From Hygrocybe punicea (lineage: Eukaryota > Basidiomycota > Agaricomycetes > Agaricales > Hygrophoraceae), in the NCBI GenBank assembly GCA_963556145.1, contig OY744465.1, positions 6,572,001 to 6,636,000 on the forward strand: a stretch of DNA of 64,000 nucleotides. The letters run 5' to 3'. The position numbers and the translations under genes are program-made. Every line of letters starts with the position of its first letter. Positions within the stretch are counted from its first letter, which is position 1. Shown here piece after piece: positions 22,835 through 33,360 of this stretch. The notes under the pieces are model-generated. The model worked only from the letters and a program-made list of their open reading frames with translations, was not told the DNA's origin and made no database searches.

Positions 22835-23185
22835 TTGCAGGAGGTCCTGTCTACACAGCGATACCCAAGAACAACACAGGAGATAGAGCACATACTGGCC
22901 CTTGCCCGCTGCAATCAGGCTGAACGCCAAGCTCGCAGAGAAGTAACTTGGCACCGTATACAGCATTGCAGGCTCCAGTTGGAAGCATTCAATGAACAAT
23001 TAGCGAGAGCTGACAGGGACCTCCGTTTACTCGACCAATATATTGACGGTATAGTTTCATCGGCCGAGCAAGTCAGGGCCGGTCTCTCACTCAACCGTGC
23101 GACTCCGCCCAACCCTGATCACAACCCGGAACCCAACATCTCTGGTTCCGGTAGTTCGGATGAGGTAAATAGTGACCCAGACTGA
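22835..23185 (+). CDS. Unidentified coiled-coil exon (C-terminal)
   Basis: A 116-codon run rich in R, Q, E, A and L reads as an amphipathic helix (A-R-C-N-Q-A-E-R-Q-A-R-R-E ... L-E-A-F-N-E-Q-L-A-R-A-D-R-D-L-R-L-L-D-Q-Y), then an acidic/serine tail ending at a stop at 23183-23185. The preceding sequence TTTGCAG could be a 3' splice site, so this is probably the last exon of the gene whose pieces lie at 21.2-22.3 kb. No function is inferred. Confidence 0.4.
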   Translation: MQEVLSTQRYPRTTQEIEHILALARCNQAERQARREVTWHRIQHCRLQLEAFNEQLARADRDLRLLDQYIDGIVSSAEQVRAGLSLNRATPPNPDHNPEPNISGSGSSDEVNSDPD

Positions 23186-23189
23186 TTAT

Positions 23190-24556
23190 AGTGGGCTGGG
23201 GGGCAGATTCATTGTTAGTACTACTAAAACTTGACCAACCATATGGATTTGAGCCAACAAACATGAACATCGATATTGATTGGATAATGACTCTCTCTGG
23301 GAAATGATGATTCACGTCACGCGGCAATGTTAGATATACCAAAGAACACAGCTATCAGGATCTGTTAAGGCGCCGATCCCGGTTAGTTTCTCCCCACTCT
23401 GCACAGGTGCCAAAGGTGACACAGCTTTCAGATTGGTATGCACCCACTCTCTAAGCACCGTGCTCTGTTCATTTCCAAGCACCTTCTTGGCGCACCTAGG
23501 ATGCCATTTGTCGGCTCATGGTTATTGAGGGGGCATGGAGGCAACCTTGGGGTGCGGTCATCTTCCGGAAGGCTGCTGGCAAAGGTTCTGTGACTAGGTC
23601 AACATCATCGCACACCTGTCGTCAAAGTGTACCGTGACAAGTTATACATCGGAAGTCGCGAATTGGTTACTGACGTGGATAGTGGTTTTGGAGAAGAGTT
23701 TGAATAAGACCAGTTTGCTTTTTCCCTGCCAGACGATCTCCACACCCTTTTCATCATCCTTTCCTTGCATACTGACCTTAGTGCACAATATTTAGGGATG
23801 TAACAATTTGATGTTACAGCGACACGTTCCTTTCTATTGAGGTGTCCTGGGTCCTGAAGGCCTGAATTGGGATGCACATGGCACCACGCTGATCTATCGG
23901 ACTGATTCAACTTTGAAGCCCCCATTGCCTTCCTGCTAGAACAAAAGACGTGTGGTAGTGCCTGTCTGTACTGTTGTGAGTAAAGCATAGGGCATATGAT
24001 TTAGCCATCCAACAACACACTTGGGTCATAGAAATTCACCCCATGTCTGGCGATGACTATAGCTCAGGCTCACTGGCAGGCTTTTGGTTCCTTCCCGATG
24101 AACCAACTTGTTTAGTGGGCTAGTGCTGCGCATGGCATGAACGAGTTCTTTTTTCCCCCTCCCTAATTCTTTACTGAATTAAGAAAATTGTATAAAGCAT
24201 GTTACATATGACATAAGATACATAGCATGAGTTGCATATTGCATATTGATCTAATAAGTCCACCTCCCACCTCTGCAACATATAATTTAGCATACAATAA
24301 AACTACATAGAGTGTCTTGAGTCTTCATCAACCTCCTCTCTACCTGCCATCTCCCCTGTGTTGCACTATCATGCAACACTCTCAGCCATGAAGCAATTGC
24401 TCAGGGAGCAACAGGTCAACTGCCAAACACAACTGCCCCTCAAACAGTGTGGTGACAATTAACTCACATTTGCTCAACCCTACTTCTCCATGACCTTGAA
24501 TGCTACACAACAGATTACCACATGAAGAAAGCCGTGCTTGACCTCAAGTAGGATGC
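23190..24556. other. No supported gene; expected to contain the Helitron 3' end
   Basis: Only short shadows and AT-rich sequence. The 3' terminus of the minus-strand Helitron (hairpin plus CTRR) should lie here or further left, but I could not identify one unambiguously. Confidence 0.35.
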
Positions 24557-27500
24557 TCAAAGACTCTGAGTTCTAAGGTGATCTCTTAGCTGTTCAAATG
24601 CCACATTTTGGTGCAACACCTGTGGAAAACCATGAGACAATGTGTTCAAATGCTCATTCATGCTTCTGAATACTGTGGACCACTCTGCATGATTGTCTTT
24701 CCACAGATTGAACAGAATCACCAACAATGAGTCATATGCACAGCTGTAGTCATTTCTATCCCAGATCAGTCCAGCTGGAGAGTTAATGACCTGTTGCTTG
24801 CTTGAGGATCCTTTGTTAACATAGTCTTTGGTGATCCGAGGCCTTTTAGCTGCTGGTTCAATGTTTGTGTCTAGTGAATGTTTTTGGGTTGAAGCAATAG
24901 CAACTGAGCCTTTTGCTGGAACAAATGAAGTTGCAATTACAGCTGCTTTCTGTTTTCCTTTGCCTTTTTCAACCAATTGCCATGGGCTATCAGGAATTGT
25001 ATGAGCCAATATTAGTGGATCAGTTGGTGACCATTTAAGAGCAGTATCAGTTTTGGTTGGAACATAGTGTACTCCCTTCCACTGCTGAAAGCTTCTGAGC
25101 ATAACAGAGCGTGTACCAGCTTGAATGTGGTCAGGTAAACCACCTTCATATCTGAACCTGGTAATCTCATCAAGCAATTCTAGTTCTCTAAATTCTTGTC
25201 TCAGATATCCAGAACATCCTCTAGTAATCACTTTAGTGTCAAAGCCTTGAATGATTACAGTTCCAGCAGCAGATACACTTATAGACAATGAAGAATAATA
25301 TGACATGTGGTTGAAGCAACTGTTCAAATGCATAACATTGAATGGACGTGTTTTTCCTTGAGCAGCATGGGCAGTCATTGCAAAGTTAGGTAGCACCCAA
25401 ACTTGTTGTCTCTCAATGGATTCCTTTTGGTCACTGGGGAATACACACTGAATTGTTTTGCTGTTTTTTACAATGGGCACTACATTGTCAGGAAGTCCTG
25501 GAATCTGCACCAGCTTTGGAGGTTTGTCCAGTTCAACAAACAAAGTGTCAAGTACTCTTTTGCCATGACTTGCTTTCATTGACTGCCAGCCAACAACAAA
25601 TCCCTCTTGTCCTTTTGTAATGCAGAGCTCAGTGGCATCATTGTTGCGCAGCATTACAGGCATACCAAGACACAAGGAGAGTTTTCCAGCAAAGTTATCT
25701 GTTGCAGCATGTCGCACTTTCCATATCTCTCTTTGTGTATCAAAGTCTATGTCACTGGATTGATGTATAGTTTTTGATTTGGACTTGTTTCTCACAGAAT
25801 CCTTGTCTTTTCCCCACTTGTCAATGGAATAAAAGTTGGTCAAGTTCTGGTTGGTGTCAGAAGCAAATCTTTCACATCCAAGAAGATTGATCTGATCCTT
25901 TTGTGAGTGAATGCCACATATGATAGGAACATTTCTAAAATTCTTGGAAGCAACATTGGGCTGGTCTGGACGCTTGCCTGCAATTCTGGTTCTCAAAAAT
26001 TGAATGTCCTGTGCAGTACATTTGCCATAACGCATGTTGACAAGGGTAGTTCTGAACAATGCATCCTCAGGTGTTTGGGTCCTCTGTCTCATGTTTTCTC
26101 TGAGAATCACCACTGTGGTCACTTGATGCCGGAGTGCTTTTCCAATTGCAGTTTCCTGAGAGTGTGTTGTCAAGGCTGATGTGATCTGAGTGCCAACTGT
26201 TCCACTGTACAATGGTGCACCTCCAACTGGTGGTAACTGTGCAAAGTCTCCAGCAAATATCATGTTAATTCCACCAAATGGCATGTCATGTATATTCAAT
26301 GCTTTAGCTAGTCTTGCACTGATTTTGTAGAGATCATGACAAGACAGCATTGAGACTTCATCAATGAAAATATAGTCAACTCCTTTTAGTCTACCTTTTA
26401 GCTGAGCAATGCCCATTGCTTCATTTTTATTTGACATGTTTGGATTGATGCCCAGGAAGTAGTGATAAGTTGAGCCATTTTGCAGAGCTGCAGATGTACC
26501 AGTAGGACCAAGAATAACGAATCTGTGAGACTCATGTACATTGTCAAATAAATCAACAACTGCTTGGATGACTTGTGATTTTCCAGTGCCAGCCATTCCA
26601 GCAATATTCATTTTCAACTGGTCACTGCTGGGAGATGAATCATGATTTGCAATAATTCTAAAGGCTCTTTTCTGGTCAGTGTTCAAACCGAATTTTCTAA
26701 CTGTAGCATCAGTTAGCTGTTGTCGCTCTGCATTTTCGGCTCTAAAAGTTTGCATCAAGTATGATTGGTCCACAATCCTCACATCATTTTCATTTGGATC
26801 AGTATATGTTTTGTGTGACATAGACTTTGAGTTTGCAGGAATATATGGATTTCGCTCATCTAGTATTTCTTGTCTTTGTTCTTGAACAAGTTGTTTCCAT
26901 TGAGTACCAAATTGATTCATTTTAACTTCAATTGGAGCAGAATTTACTGTAATAGAACCATCTGGACATGGATCAAGCCAACCAATGTTTCTGATAATGT
27001 TTTCAGTGGCATCCATTTGAGCTTTGATCAGTCTACCATGTTGACCAAGTTCAGAATATTTGTTAGTGCCATAATCTGCATTATTTTTGTCCTGCTCATA
27101 ATTATCATCTCCAAAGTCACCACCATTTTGAATGTTATCATCATCCAAGTGTGAAATCATGTCTGAAGTCATAAATTGAGGACAAGTACCATCTAACACT
27201 GCTTCTTGTCTAAGTTTGGCAGAGTAGTCATCTCTAGCATCAAGACATTCATATCGGAGATTAAAGTTATCCATGATCTCTAATTGTCTAATGGTGAATT
27301 CATGATCAGTGAATGCTTCATCCCATGATTCCAGTTCACTTTTCAGGTCATGACCAGATCTCCATGGCTTGAACAGAGTGAGCATAGTGGTGCAATAGTA
27401 TTCTCTTTCTCCTCTATCACGTCTGGGCAATGAACCACCAACAAAGTTTGGAACAACATGCTGCTTCTTTTCACTGAATTCTATGCAGTGTGTTTCATAC

Positions 27501-27634
27501 AATGGGTGATCCTCTAGAAAAAGCTTGCTGTTATCTTGAACCAGCTCAGTGCTATCAGAGTCATTATCCTCTAAATCACATTCTATGAAATTGTCATCAT
27601 CTTTGATGTTTAAATCATCAAATTCAATGCTCAA
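24557..27634 (-). CDS. Helitron PIF1-family helicase with C-terminal Cys-peptidase-like start
   Basis: 1025 residues. An acidic, Rep-linking N-terminus is followed by the SF1B helicase: Walker A G-M-A-G-T-G-K-S (~26578-26601), Walker B F-I-D-E-V-S-M (~26350-26370), G-D-F-A-Q-L-P-P-V-G and motif VI T-A-H-A-A-Q-G-K-T-R-P. This is the DNA-unwinding half of the transposase. After a basic linker (K-R-P-R-I-T-K) the C-terminus reads L-I-W-D-R-N-D-Y-S-C-A-Y-D-S-L-L, resembling the catalytic-Cys start of ubiquitin-peptidase-like domains seen at the end of some fungal transposon proteins. It stops about 70 residues later, so the peptidase is incomplete or truncated. The annotated start is only the first ATG after the upstream TAA. 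Confidence 0.85.
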   Translation of the reverse strand: MSIEFDDLNIKDDDNFIECDLEDNDSDSTELVQDNSKLFLEDHPLYETHCIEFSEKKQHVVPNFVGGSLPRRDRGEREYYCTTMLTLFKPWRSGHDLKSELESWDEAFTDHEFTIRQLEIMDNFNLRYECLDARDDYSAKLRQEAVLDGTCPQFMTSDMISHLDDDNIQNGGDFGDDNYEQDKNNADYGTNKYSELGQHGRLIKAQMDATENIIRNIGWLDPCPDGSITVNSAPIEVKMNQFGTQWKQLVQEQRQEILDERNPYIPANSKSMSHKTYTDPNENDVRIVDQSYLMQTFRAENAERQQLTDATVRKFGLNTDQKRAFRIIANHDSSPSSDQLKMNIAGMAGTGKSQVIQAVVDLFDNVHESHRFVILGPTGTSAALQNGSTYHYFLGINPNMSNKNEAMGIAQLKGRLKGVDYIFIDEVSMLSCHDLYKISARLAKALNIHDMPFGGINMIFAGDFAQLPPVGGAPLYSGTVGTQITSALTTHSQETAIGKALRHQVTTVVILRENMRQRTQTPEDALFRTTLVNMRYGKCTAQDIQFLRTRIAGKRPDQPNVASKNFRNVPIICGIHSQKDQINLLGCERFASDTNQNLTNFYSIDKWGKDKDSVRNKSKSKTIHQSSDIDFDTQREIWKVRHAATDNFAGKLSLCLGMPVMLRNNDATELCITKGQEGFVVGWQSMKASHGKRVLDTLFVELDKPPKLVQIPGLPDNVVPIVKNSKTIQCVFPSDQKESIERQQVWVLPNFAMTAHAAQGKTRPFNVMHLNSCFNHMSYYSSLSISVSAAGTVIIQGFDTKVITRGCSGYLRQEFRELELLDEITRFRYEGGLPDHIQAGTRSVMLRSFQQWKGVHYVPTKTDTALKWSPTDPLILAHTIPDSPWQLVEKGKGKQKAAVIATSFVPAKGSVAIASTQKHSLDTNIEPAAKRPRITKDYVNKGSSSKQQVINSPAGLIWDRNDYSCAYDSLLVILFNLWKDNHAEWSTVFRSMNEHLNTLSHGFPQVLHQNVAFEQLRDHLRTQSL

Positions 27635-27685
27635 GTCATTACCAGTAGATACAATAAATTTTGAAGTTTTTTTGTCAGTTGATGG

Positions 27686-28477
27686 TTATAACTCTGTTTC
27701 CAACAAGTCCAATTCATCATCACTATTTATTTCATCATGAGCTGGTTGAATATTTCTCTTGACTCTTTCTGTACCCTGTACCCCTTCATATAAATTCATG
27801 TCTTCATAATGAACTAGTCTGTAAATGTAGTCATGCACAGCAGACAGTCCTATGAATTTTCCCTTTTGATTGTGAAGTACGACTTTTTCAGAGTCAACTT
27901 GCATGTCATCATTTTCATCTGGATTCCAAGCTTTCTGGACTTCTCTCACATAGTTTCTCCAATAAACAGGAATGAATTTGTGACTGGTATAATGGTTAGG
28001 GTTGCCAAGCAGATACATTGAAGCCATTGGACCACCAATTTCAAGTTTTGCAGTCAATGCATTAATGATCTGGGTGATGAGTTTTCTAGCTTTGTCTTTT
28101 CTTTTCATGGATCCTCCAAGCATTTCTGAGTTTCTGTCAAACACACTTCTGATGGTATCAAATATACTATAGGTTTTCAATCCAGGCTTTGTAATATAGT
28201 CAGAAATATATGCTACAATGGCTTTGATTGCAGTACCAGAAAGAAGACTTGTAATATCAGAATTGCAGCGAAGTAGAAATGTCACAAGTGGTGTCAAGGT
28301 ATTAATCCAAGCTTCACCCTTTTTGATATTCAATGCACCTGTTTTTGGGTCTACTTGTGTTGATTCAAACAAAGGTCTGGGAAATCTAGCTTTGCATTTA
28401 CCATGCTTTTTCATGCAATTGGGTCTGTCTTTTCTCTGGACTTTCTCATGAACTATTTCTGCCACAATTATGAACAT
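27686..28477 (-). pseudogene. Helitron Rep Y2 segment
   Basis: A 263-residue continuation of Rep. It begins usable sequence at V-H-E-K-V-Q-R-K-D-R-P-N-C-M and contains A-Y-I-S-D-Y-I-T-K (~28189-28216). That is the Y-x3-Y pair expected of the two Rep tyrosines that cut and hold the DNA end. A DDELDLL acidic end leads to TAA at 27686-27688, in the same frame as the helicase below, so the stop probably interrupts one long Rep-Hel protein. A CAA-to-TAA change would explain it. Confidence 0.8.
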
Positions 28478-30539
28478 TGGAGCATAAAATCAAATGATCA
28501 ACAGTATTTGCAAATCTTTCCCACCATGAATTTACCTGTTTGCAATCATTACAATTGATGTCACTGTTCACATCATGCATAATTGTACACATAGGTGGGG
28601 GTGCTTCAGGCAGAGTCTGAGTGAAATCCTTATAGTCTTCTTGTTTAGACTTCTCATTTACCTTAGCTTTGACTTCATCCATTGTTCCAGTCAGGAATTC
28701 ACCAATGTGCACACTTTCAAGATACTCAACAAATGCTTGCTGAAAGTCTGAGTTGGGATCCATTATTCTGTCTCTGATTTCTTGGGGTGACAAACATCCT
28801 TTGAGCCATAGTAACATGTGCATGTGAAGAGTGAGACGTCCTTGTTGCTCCACTGTGCCATAGAATGCCTTGGTGTCACCATAAAAGCCAGAATAGTTTG
28901 AACCAACTCCCAGGACATGTTTAATAAATAGTTCTACCATAAAGTGAAAGAATCTAGCACCAGCCACTGGATTTTCTGCAATAAGTCTATAGCGCTCATC
29001 ATACCCTCTCAGCTCTGGTGTAAATGTTTCTTTGGTATCAGCAAAATACAAAGACAGTGGATGCATATTATCAGCTGGGGAAAATGTGATAAACCATGAA
29101 GGTGCACCCACAAATGACATCAGAGACCACACTTCATTTCTCATGTATTTCTTGCTTGTGAGTGATCCTTTTACATGACTTCCTACATGATCAATATCTG
29201 TAATTAATTGGAAACATAATTTCTCTTCATCTGTGTCTGGAGTGACATGTTCACCATCTTCCATTTTTCTAGCAATGTTATTCATAACTCTAAGATCCAC
29301 ATTCATCAATCTTTGTGAAATGTGTTCAAATTTTGCCTTTTCAGCTAATAAATAGCCAGCTGTTGTAGACTCCTTTATTTGCTCATGGTTGAATGCAATC
29401 AAAGGAAAGTGGGGATCTTTCTGAAACCTCTTGTCATAGTACATTAACAAGTGTCTCTTGTGTTTGATTTCAGAAATCTTGCCTTGAATCAGTGAATTGC
29501 CAATTCCACCAAGTCCATAGGGAAACAACCATGGCATTATTTGGGGGAATACCTGGGGATTGTTATAGATGGATTGTGGATCACTCTCATGTCCAATTGC
29601 CAGGATCTTTTTATTATCCATCAAATGTTTTAAGGCAATGGCTTTTATGGCTTTGATACTTTTGGTGGAGTACTCTTCACCAGTTAGACCATGAACTACA
29701 AATGGACACATGCCAGTCTCAGTTCCTTCTTCCTCTTCCATGTCATTAACAGCAGTAGCTTCTGGGTTTTTGTTGACAAAGGATTGTCTGTACTCTACCA
29801 CAACTGGTATGTCATTCTCAGGATACTGCTTCAAGTTTTCTTCTGAAATCTCCAAGTCAAAGTAGTCACAATGATTCAATTTCAACCAATTCAAAGCAGT
29901 TGCAACTTTGTTTCTTCTAACAAGCAATGGTGTTCTCTCAAAATCAGATTTTGTAGGCTTACATGGTCCAGTATAAATAAATGCCAGCACTTCATCCAAC
30001 TCATCAACAGGTGGAGGCAAGATGTCATATATCTTTGGAGTTGGATTAGCAAACATGATGGCATTGGCTCTCATTTTGTGCATTCCTGAAGAAACTCTAA
30101 CAATGCATCTATTATGTCTCACTCTAGCAATTAACAGTTGTTCTGCATAAGACAAATTAGTTAATTCATCAGGAATTTGTCCAAGCCATAAACCATTTGC
30201 CAGAGACATTGCAGGGCATTTTCCTTTGACCAAAGACTTGCAACACTTCTTGCAAATGCCATGTAGATCTTCAATTATTATAGGGCTATCTGTAGATTGT
30301 ATGGGATCATTTACTGAGAAGCGCTCTTTTTGAGTTTTACCAGCTTGTTTCAAACAACTCAAATTCAAGTCTGTGTAGCTTTGCAATTGAGAGACTGGAG
30401 TCAATCTTCCACAGACAGCACAACCAGATTCAATAAATTTGTTTGCAGAGGTATCACTGCAAAACCCTGAAATAATAGTGTGTTGCAATTTTGTTGAAGG
30501 TGGATCAGGAGGGAATTGAATATTGTCTCTGTATGTTTG

Positions 30540-31110
30540 AACAGCCATCTGATTTATTTGTGCATGCTGCTCAGGGTGATTTATGGTATGTCTTCTAACT
30601 GCATTTCGTGTGTGTTGTAGATGCTTTTCATGATGATCAACTTGGAATTTTGTAACAGCTGTGAGGTTTTGTGTTGCATGCTTCTCAGGATTTTCCAGGT
30701 GAAATTTCTGCACAGCTGCAAGGTTTTGTGTTGCATGCTTCTCAGGATGTTCTAGATGAAATTTCTGTACAGCTGCAAGGTTTTGCCTGGCATGCTTCTC
30801 AGGATGTTCTAGATGCAATTTCTGCACAGCTGCAAGATTTTGCCTGGCATATTTGTCAGGATTTTCACTCTGAAATTTCTGTACAGCTGCTAGATTTTGT
30901 TTAGCATGCTTGTCAGAATTTTCACTCTGAAATCTCAGTACTGCTGCAAGATTTTGTTTAGCATGCTTGTCTGGATTTTCACTCTGAAAATTTTGTACAG
31001 CTGCTAGATGTTGTTTGGCATGCTTGTCAGGGTTTTCATTATGAAATTTTTGTACAGCAGCCAGATGTTGTGTTGCATGTTTGTCAGGATGTTGGACTTT
31101 AAACTTATTG
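30540..31110 (-). repeat. 57-bp tandem repeat coding for 19-residue units (~10)
   Basis: In-frame repeats of the pattern (N/H)-P-(D/E)-K-H-A-x-Q-N-L-A-A-V-x-K-F-x-x-E. They are most alike in the centre and diverged at both ends, as expected of expansion by unequal exchange under coding constraint. Each unit could form a short helix pair with conserved His, Lys and Gln. Confidence 0.85.
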
Positions 31111-32204
31111 ACTGCTCTGATATTCAAGGTTTTCTTGTGAATTGCAATTGCTTCTTTATCAACAAATTCAATACATTCAAAGACAGATACAAATTCTGGG
31201 CAGTTGGAGCACACATGAGTCTGAATTGCAGTTTGAATTGATGCCAGATTCATTTTTGAGTGTACAAGAATGCTATGACTGGCTGCAATCACTTTCAAGT
31301 TTGCAATGGTCAACTTTGGAATCAACAGTTCAAATGGGTGGTTTACAATTACAAGTGACTTTTCAAATGATTCTAGTGAGAGTGCTTCATTTTTTGGCAT
31401 GTAAGAGTGGAATTTATATTTAGCTGCATCCATACTAGCATTGTTATTGGTTGAAGCAGGCATTAGTTCATGGAATGAGAATATGTTTGCTTTGCCTCCA
31501 CCAATACATTCAATATGGATGTTAGCAATGACAGGTATATTTTTAGACATGACAATGTCAAATACTTTCGAAGTTTTATTGTAAATGTAGTGAGCGGACA
31601 TTTGAAAAGCTAAGATATGATACAAAACCAAGAAAAATAGTAAAATTGATCCATTGGCTAATAGAGGTTGTTTGGTGACATATTTCAAGTAAGCTCTGAA
31701 GTCATGTTTTCTGAACAGATTCTGTTGAAGTTTCAATTTGAGATACAAACATTTGTTTATAATACTATTTTGAAAATAATATATAGAGAAATGGTCAAGC
31801 AAACACCACAAAGTTCTGCAGTAAAATTTAAACAGAAAATTATCATGAACAGAGTAACATATAGCAACAACATTTGAATGAATACAATCACCAGGACTCA
31901 CTGATTGCAGACAATCATTTGACATAGAGTGAGTATTAACATAATTTCTGGCATAAAGTAAATTCTGATCAACAATGCAAAAGCCTGAAAATTTGGTAAA
32001 GAATTCAGGAATTTCAACATGTGGCATAAGACAGTTAGGTAACTTTTGAATAACAGATTTGGATGTAACATTGTCATCAATTGTTTCATAATCTAAGATA
32101 GAGCAATTGGATACTGAAAGATTAGAATGATTTGATAATTTCAATGTAACAGGAATTAATATTTGACAATTTTTTGATACTGTTGGCATGACAAATTCCA
32201 TTGC

Positions 32205-32420
32205 TTGACCAGCAATAATATGAGGGGCCACCAGGCCAGTATAAGGAGCCACAAGGCCAGTATAAGGAGCCACAAGGCCAGCATAAGGAGCCATCAGGCT
32301 AGCCACAAGGCTATCATAAGGAGCCACAAGGCCAGTATAAGGAGCCACAAGGCCATCATAAGGAGCCATAAGGCCAACATAAGGAGCCATAAGGCCAGCA
32401 TAAGGAGCCACATGGCCAGC
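32205..32420 (-). repeat. 21-bp tandem repeat coding for G-L-V-A-P-Y-T units
   Basis: AGGAGCCACAAGGCCAGTAT and variants repeat about 12 times, keeping the frame (21 bp = 7 codons). It lies near the N-terminus of the Helitron Rep frame. Its in-frame length suggests the region is or was translated. Confidence 0.8.
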
Positions 32421-32599
32421 AATAATCAAATTAGCAATAAACTGTAACATAAATAAGATTTTTACCAATTTTGTCAACAATTTTAGATGTTTTTGGATAA
32501 GAATAACTAGACAAAATATAGGTGATGTCAAAAGTATCTGCAGCAAACAAATAGACCACATACCAATAAGAATGATAGCATATATACTTAAAAAAATGC

Positions 32600-33360
32600 A
32601 AAAAATCCAAGAAATTTCGCATTTTTTGGCTATAAATGGAATTCTTATATAAGTATTTAACTCAAAATGGTGAGGGAAACATACTTGATCCAGAAGACAT
32701 TTTTTTGAGGTCTAGGTATGAAGAAATGAGCTTAAACAATCTGAAAAGAGGGAAAAAATGTGAAATTTCCACATACTTTGAATGTTGATAGAGAGATTGG
32801 CTGTTAAATGATAAATTATGTCAAAACATGATAATTTACATGAATAGAAGACATTACCAATGGTCCAAGAAACAAAACAGAGCCAGATAAGAGAAAAAGC
32901 ACCAAAAAACGAAGAATTTTCGACTTTTTTGTCTATAAAAGGAAATATTATATCAGCATGGGACCCTGAATGGTCCGGACACATCACCTGATCCAGAGCG
33001 CTTTTTTTCGGAGTCTAAATAAGGAAAACTGAGCTTAAACAAGCAAAAAAGGTGAAAAAACATGAAATTTGCACAGACTTGGAAAATTGACAGAGAGATG
33101 AGCTGTAAAATGATAGATTACGTTAAGAAACAACAAGATATGCCAATTGAAGACTTTACCAGTGATCCAGGAAATAAAACAGAGCCACAGGAAATAAAAA
33201 GCATGAAAATCCGAAGAATTTTTGACTTTTATGTCTATAAAAGGAAATATTATGTCAGCAGTGGACCCTGAATGGTCTGGGCACATCACCTGATCCAGAA
33301 AACATTTTTTCGGAGTCTGAATATGGAAAACTGAGCCAAAAAGGTCAAAAAAACGCGGCA
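32600..33360. repeat. ~302-bp tandem repeat upstream of the Helitron Rep gene
   Basis: Blocks with CACCTGATCCAGA, TTTTTTCGGAGTCT and AACTGAGC start at about 32669, 32971 and 33273, two full periods of ~302 bp plus part of a third. Each unit has CTATAAAAGGAAATATT or a variant (32934, 33234; CTATAAATGGAATTCTT at 32633) on the plus strand. It sits at the 5' side of the minus-strand Helitron, where a promoter or the element's 5' end would lie. Confidence 0.75.

Larger units (their letters stand above)
24557..32561 (-). mobile_element. Helitron coding region (Rep + PIF1 helicase), one frameshift and one in-frame stop
   Basis: Three consecutive minus-strand frames (28446-32561, 27686-28477, 24557-27634) together encode the HUH/Y2 Rep nuclease and SF1 PIF1 helicase that define Helitrons, which move by a rolling-circle-like mechanism. 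The first two overlap by 32 bases and are joined by an apparent one-base frameshift near 28450. The last two are in the same frame, separated by a TAA at 27686-27688. Neither terminus is resolved. Coordinates cover coding sequence only. Confidence 0.9.
28446..32561 (-). pseudogene. Helitron Rep N-terminal part with HUH motif and two tandem-repeat domains
   Basis: A 1371-residue frame. The N-terminus has a 7-residue repeat (G-L-V-A-P-Y-T, ~12 copies). A poorly conserved part follows that may hide in-frame introns. Next comes a 19-residue repeat (N-P-D-K-H-A-K-Q-N-L-A-A-V-Q-K-F) in ~10 copies, then Cys pairs (C-A-V-C; C-K-K-C-C), the Helitron N domain (P-W-L-F-P-Y-G-L-G-G) and the Rep motif G-R-L-T-L-H-M-H-M-L-L near residue 1240, whose H-x-H binds the metal. 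The frame ends in TGA just after N-V-H-N-C-G-R-N-S-S; homologous-looking sequence resumes in another frame, so a single-base indel at ~28450 breaks it. Confidence 0.8.
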
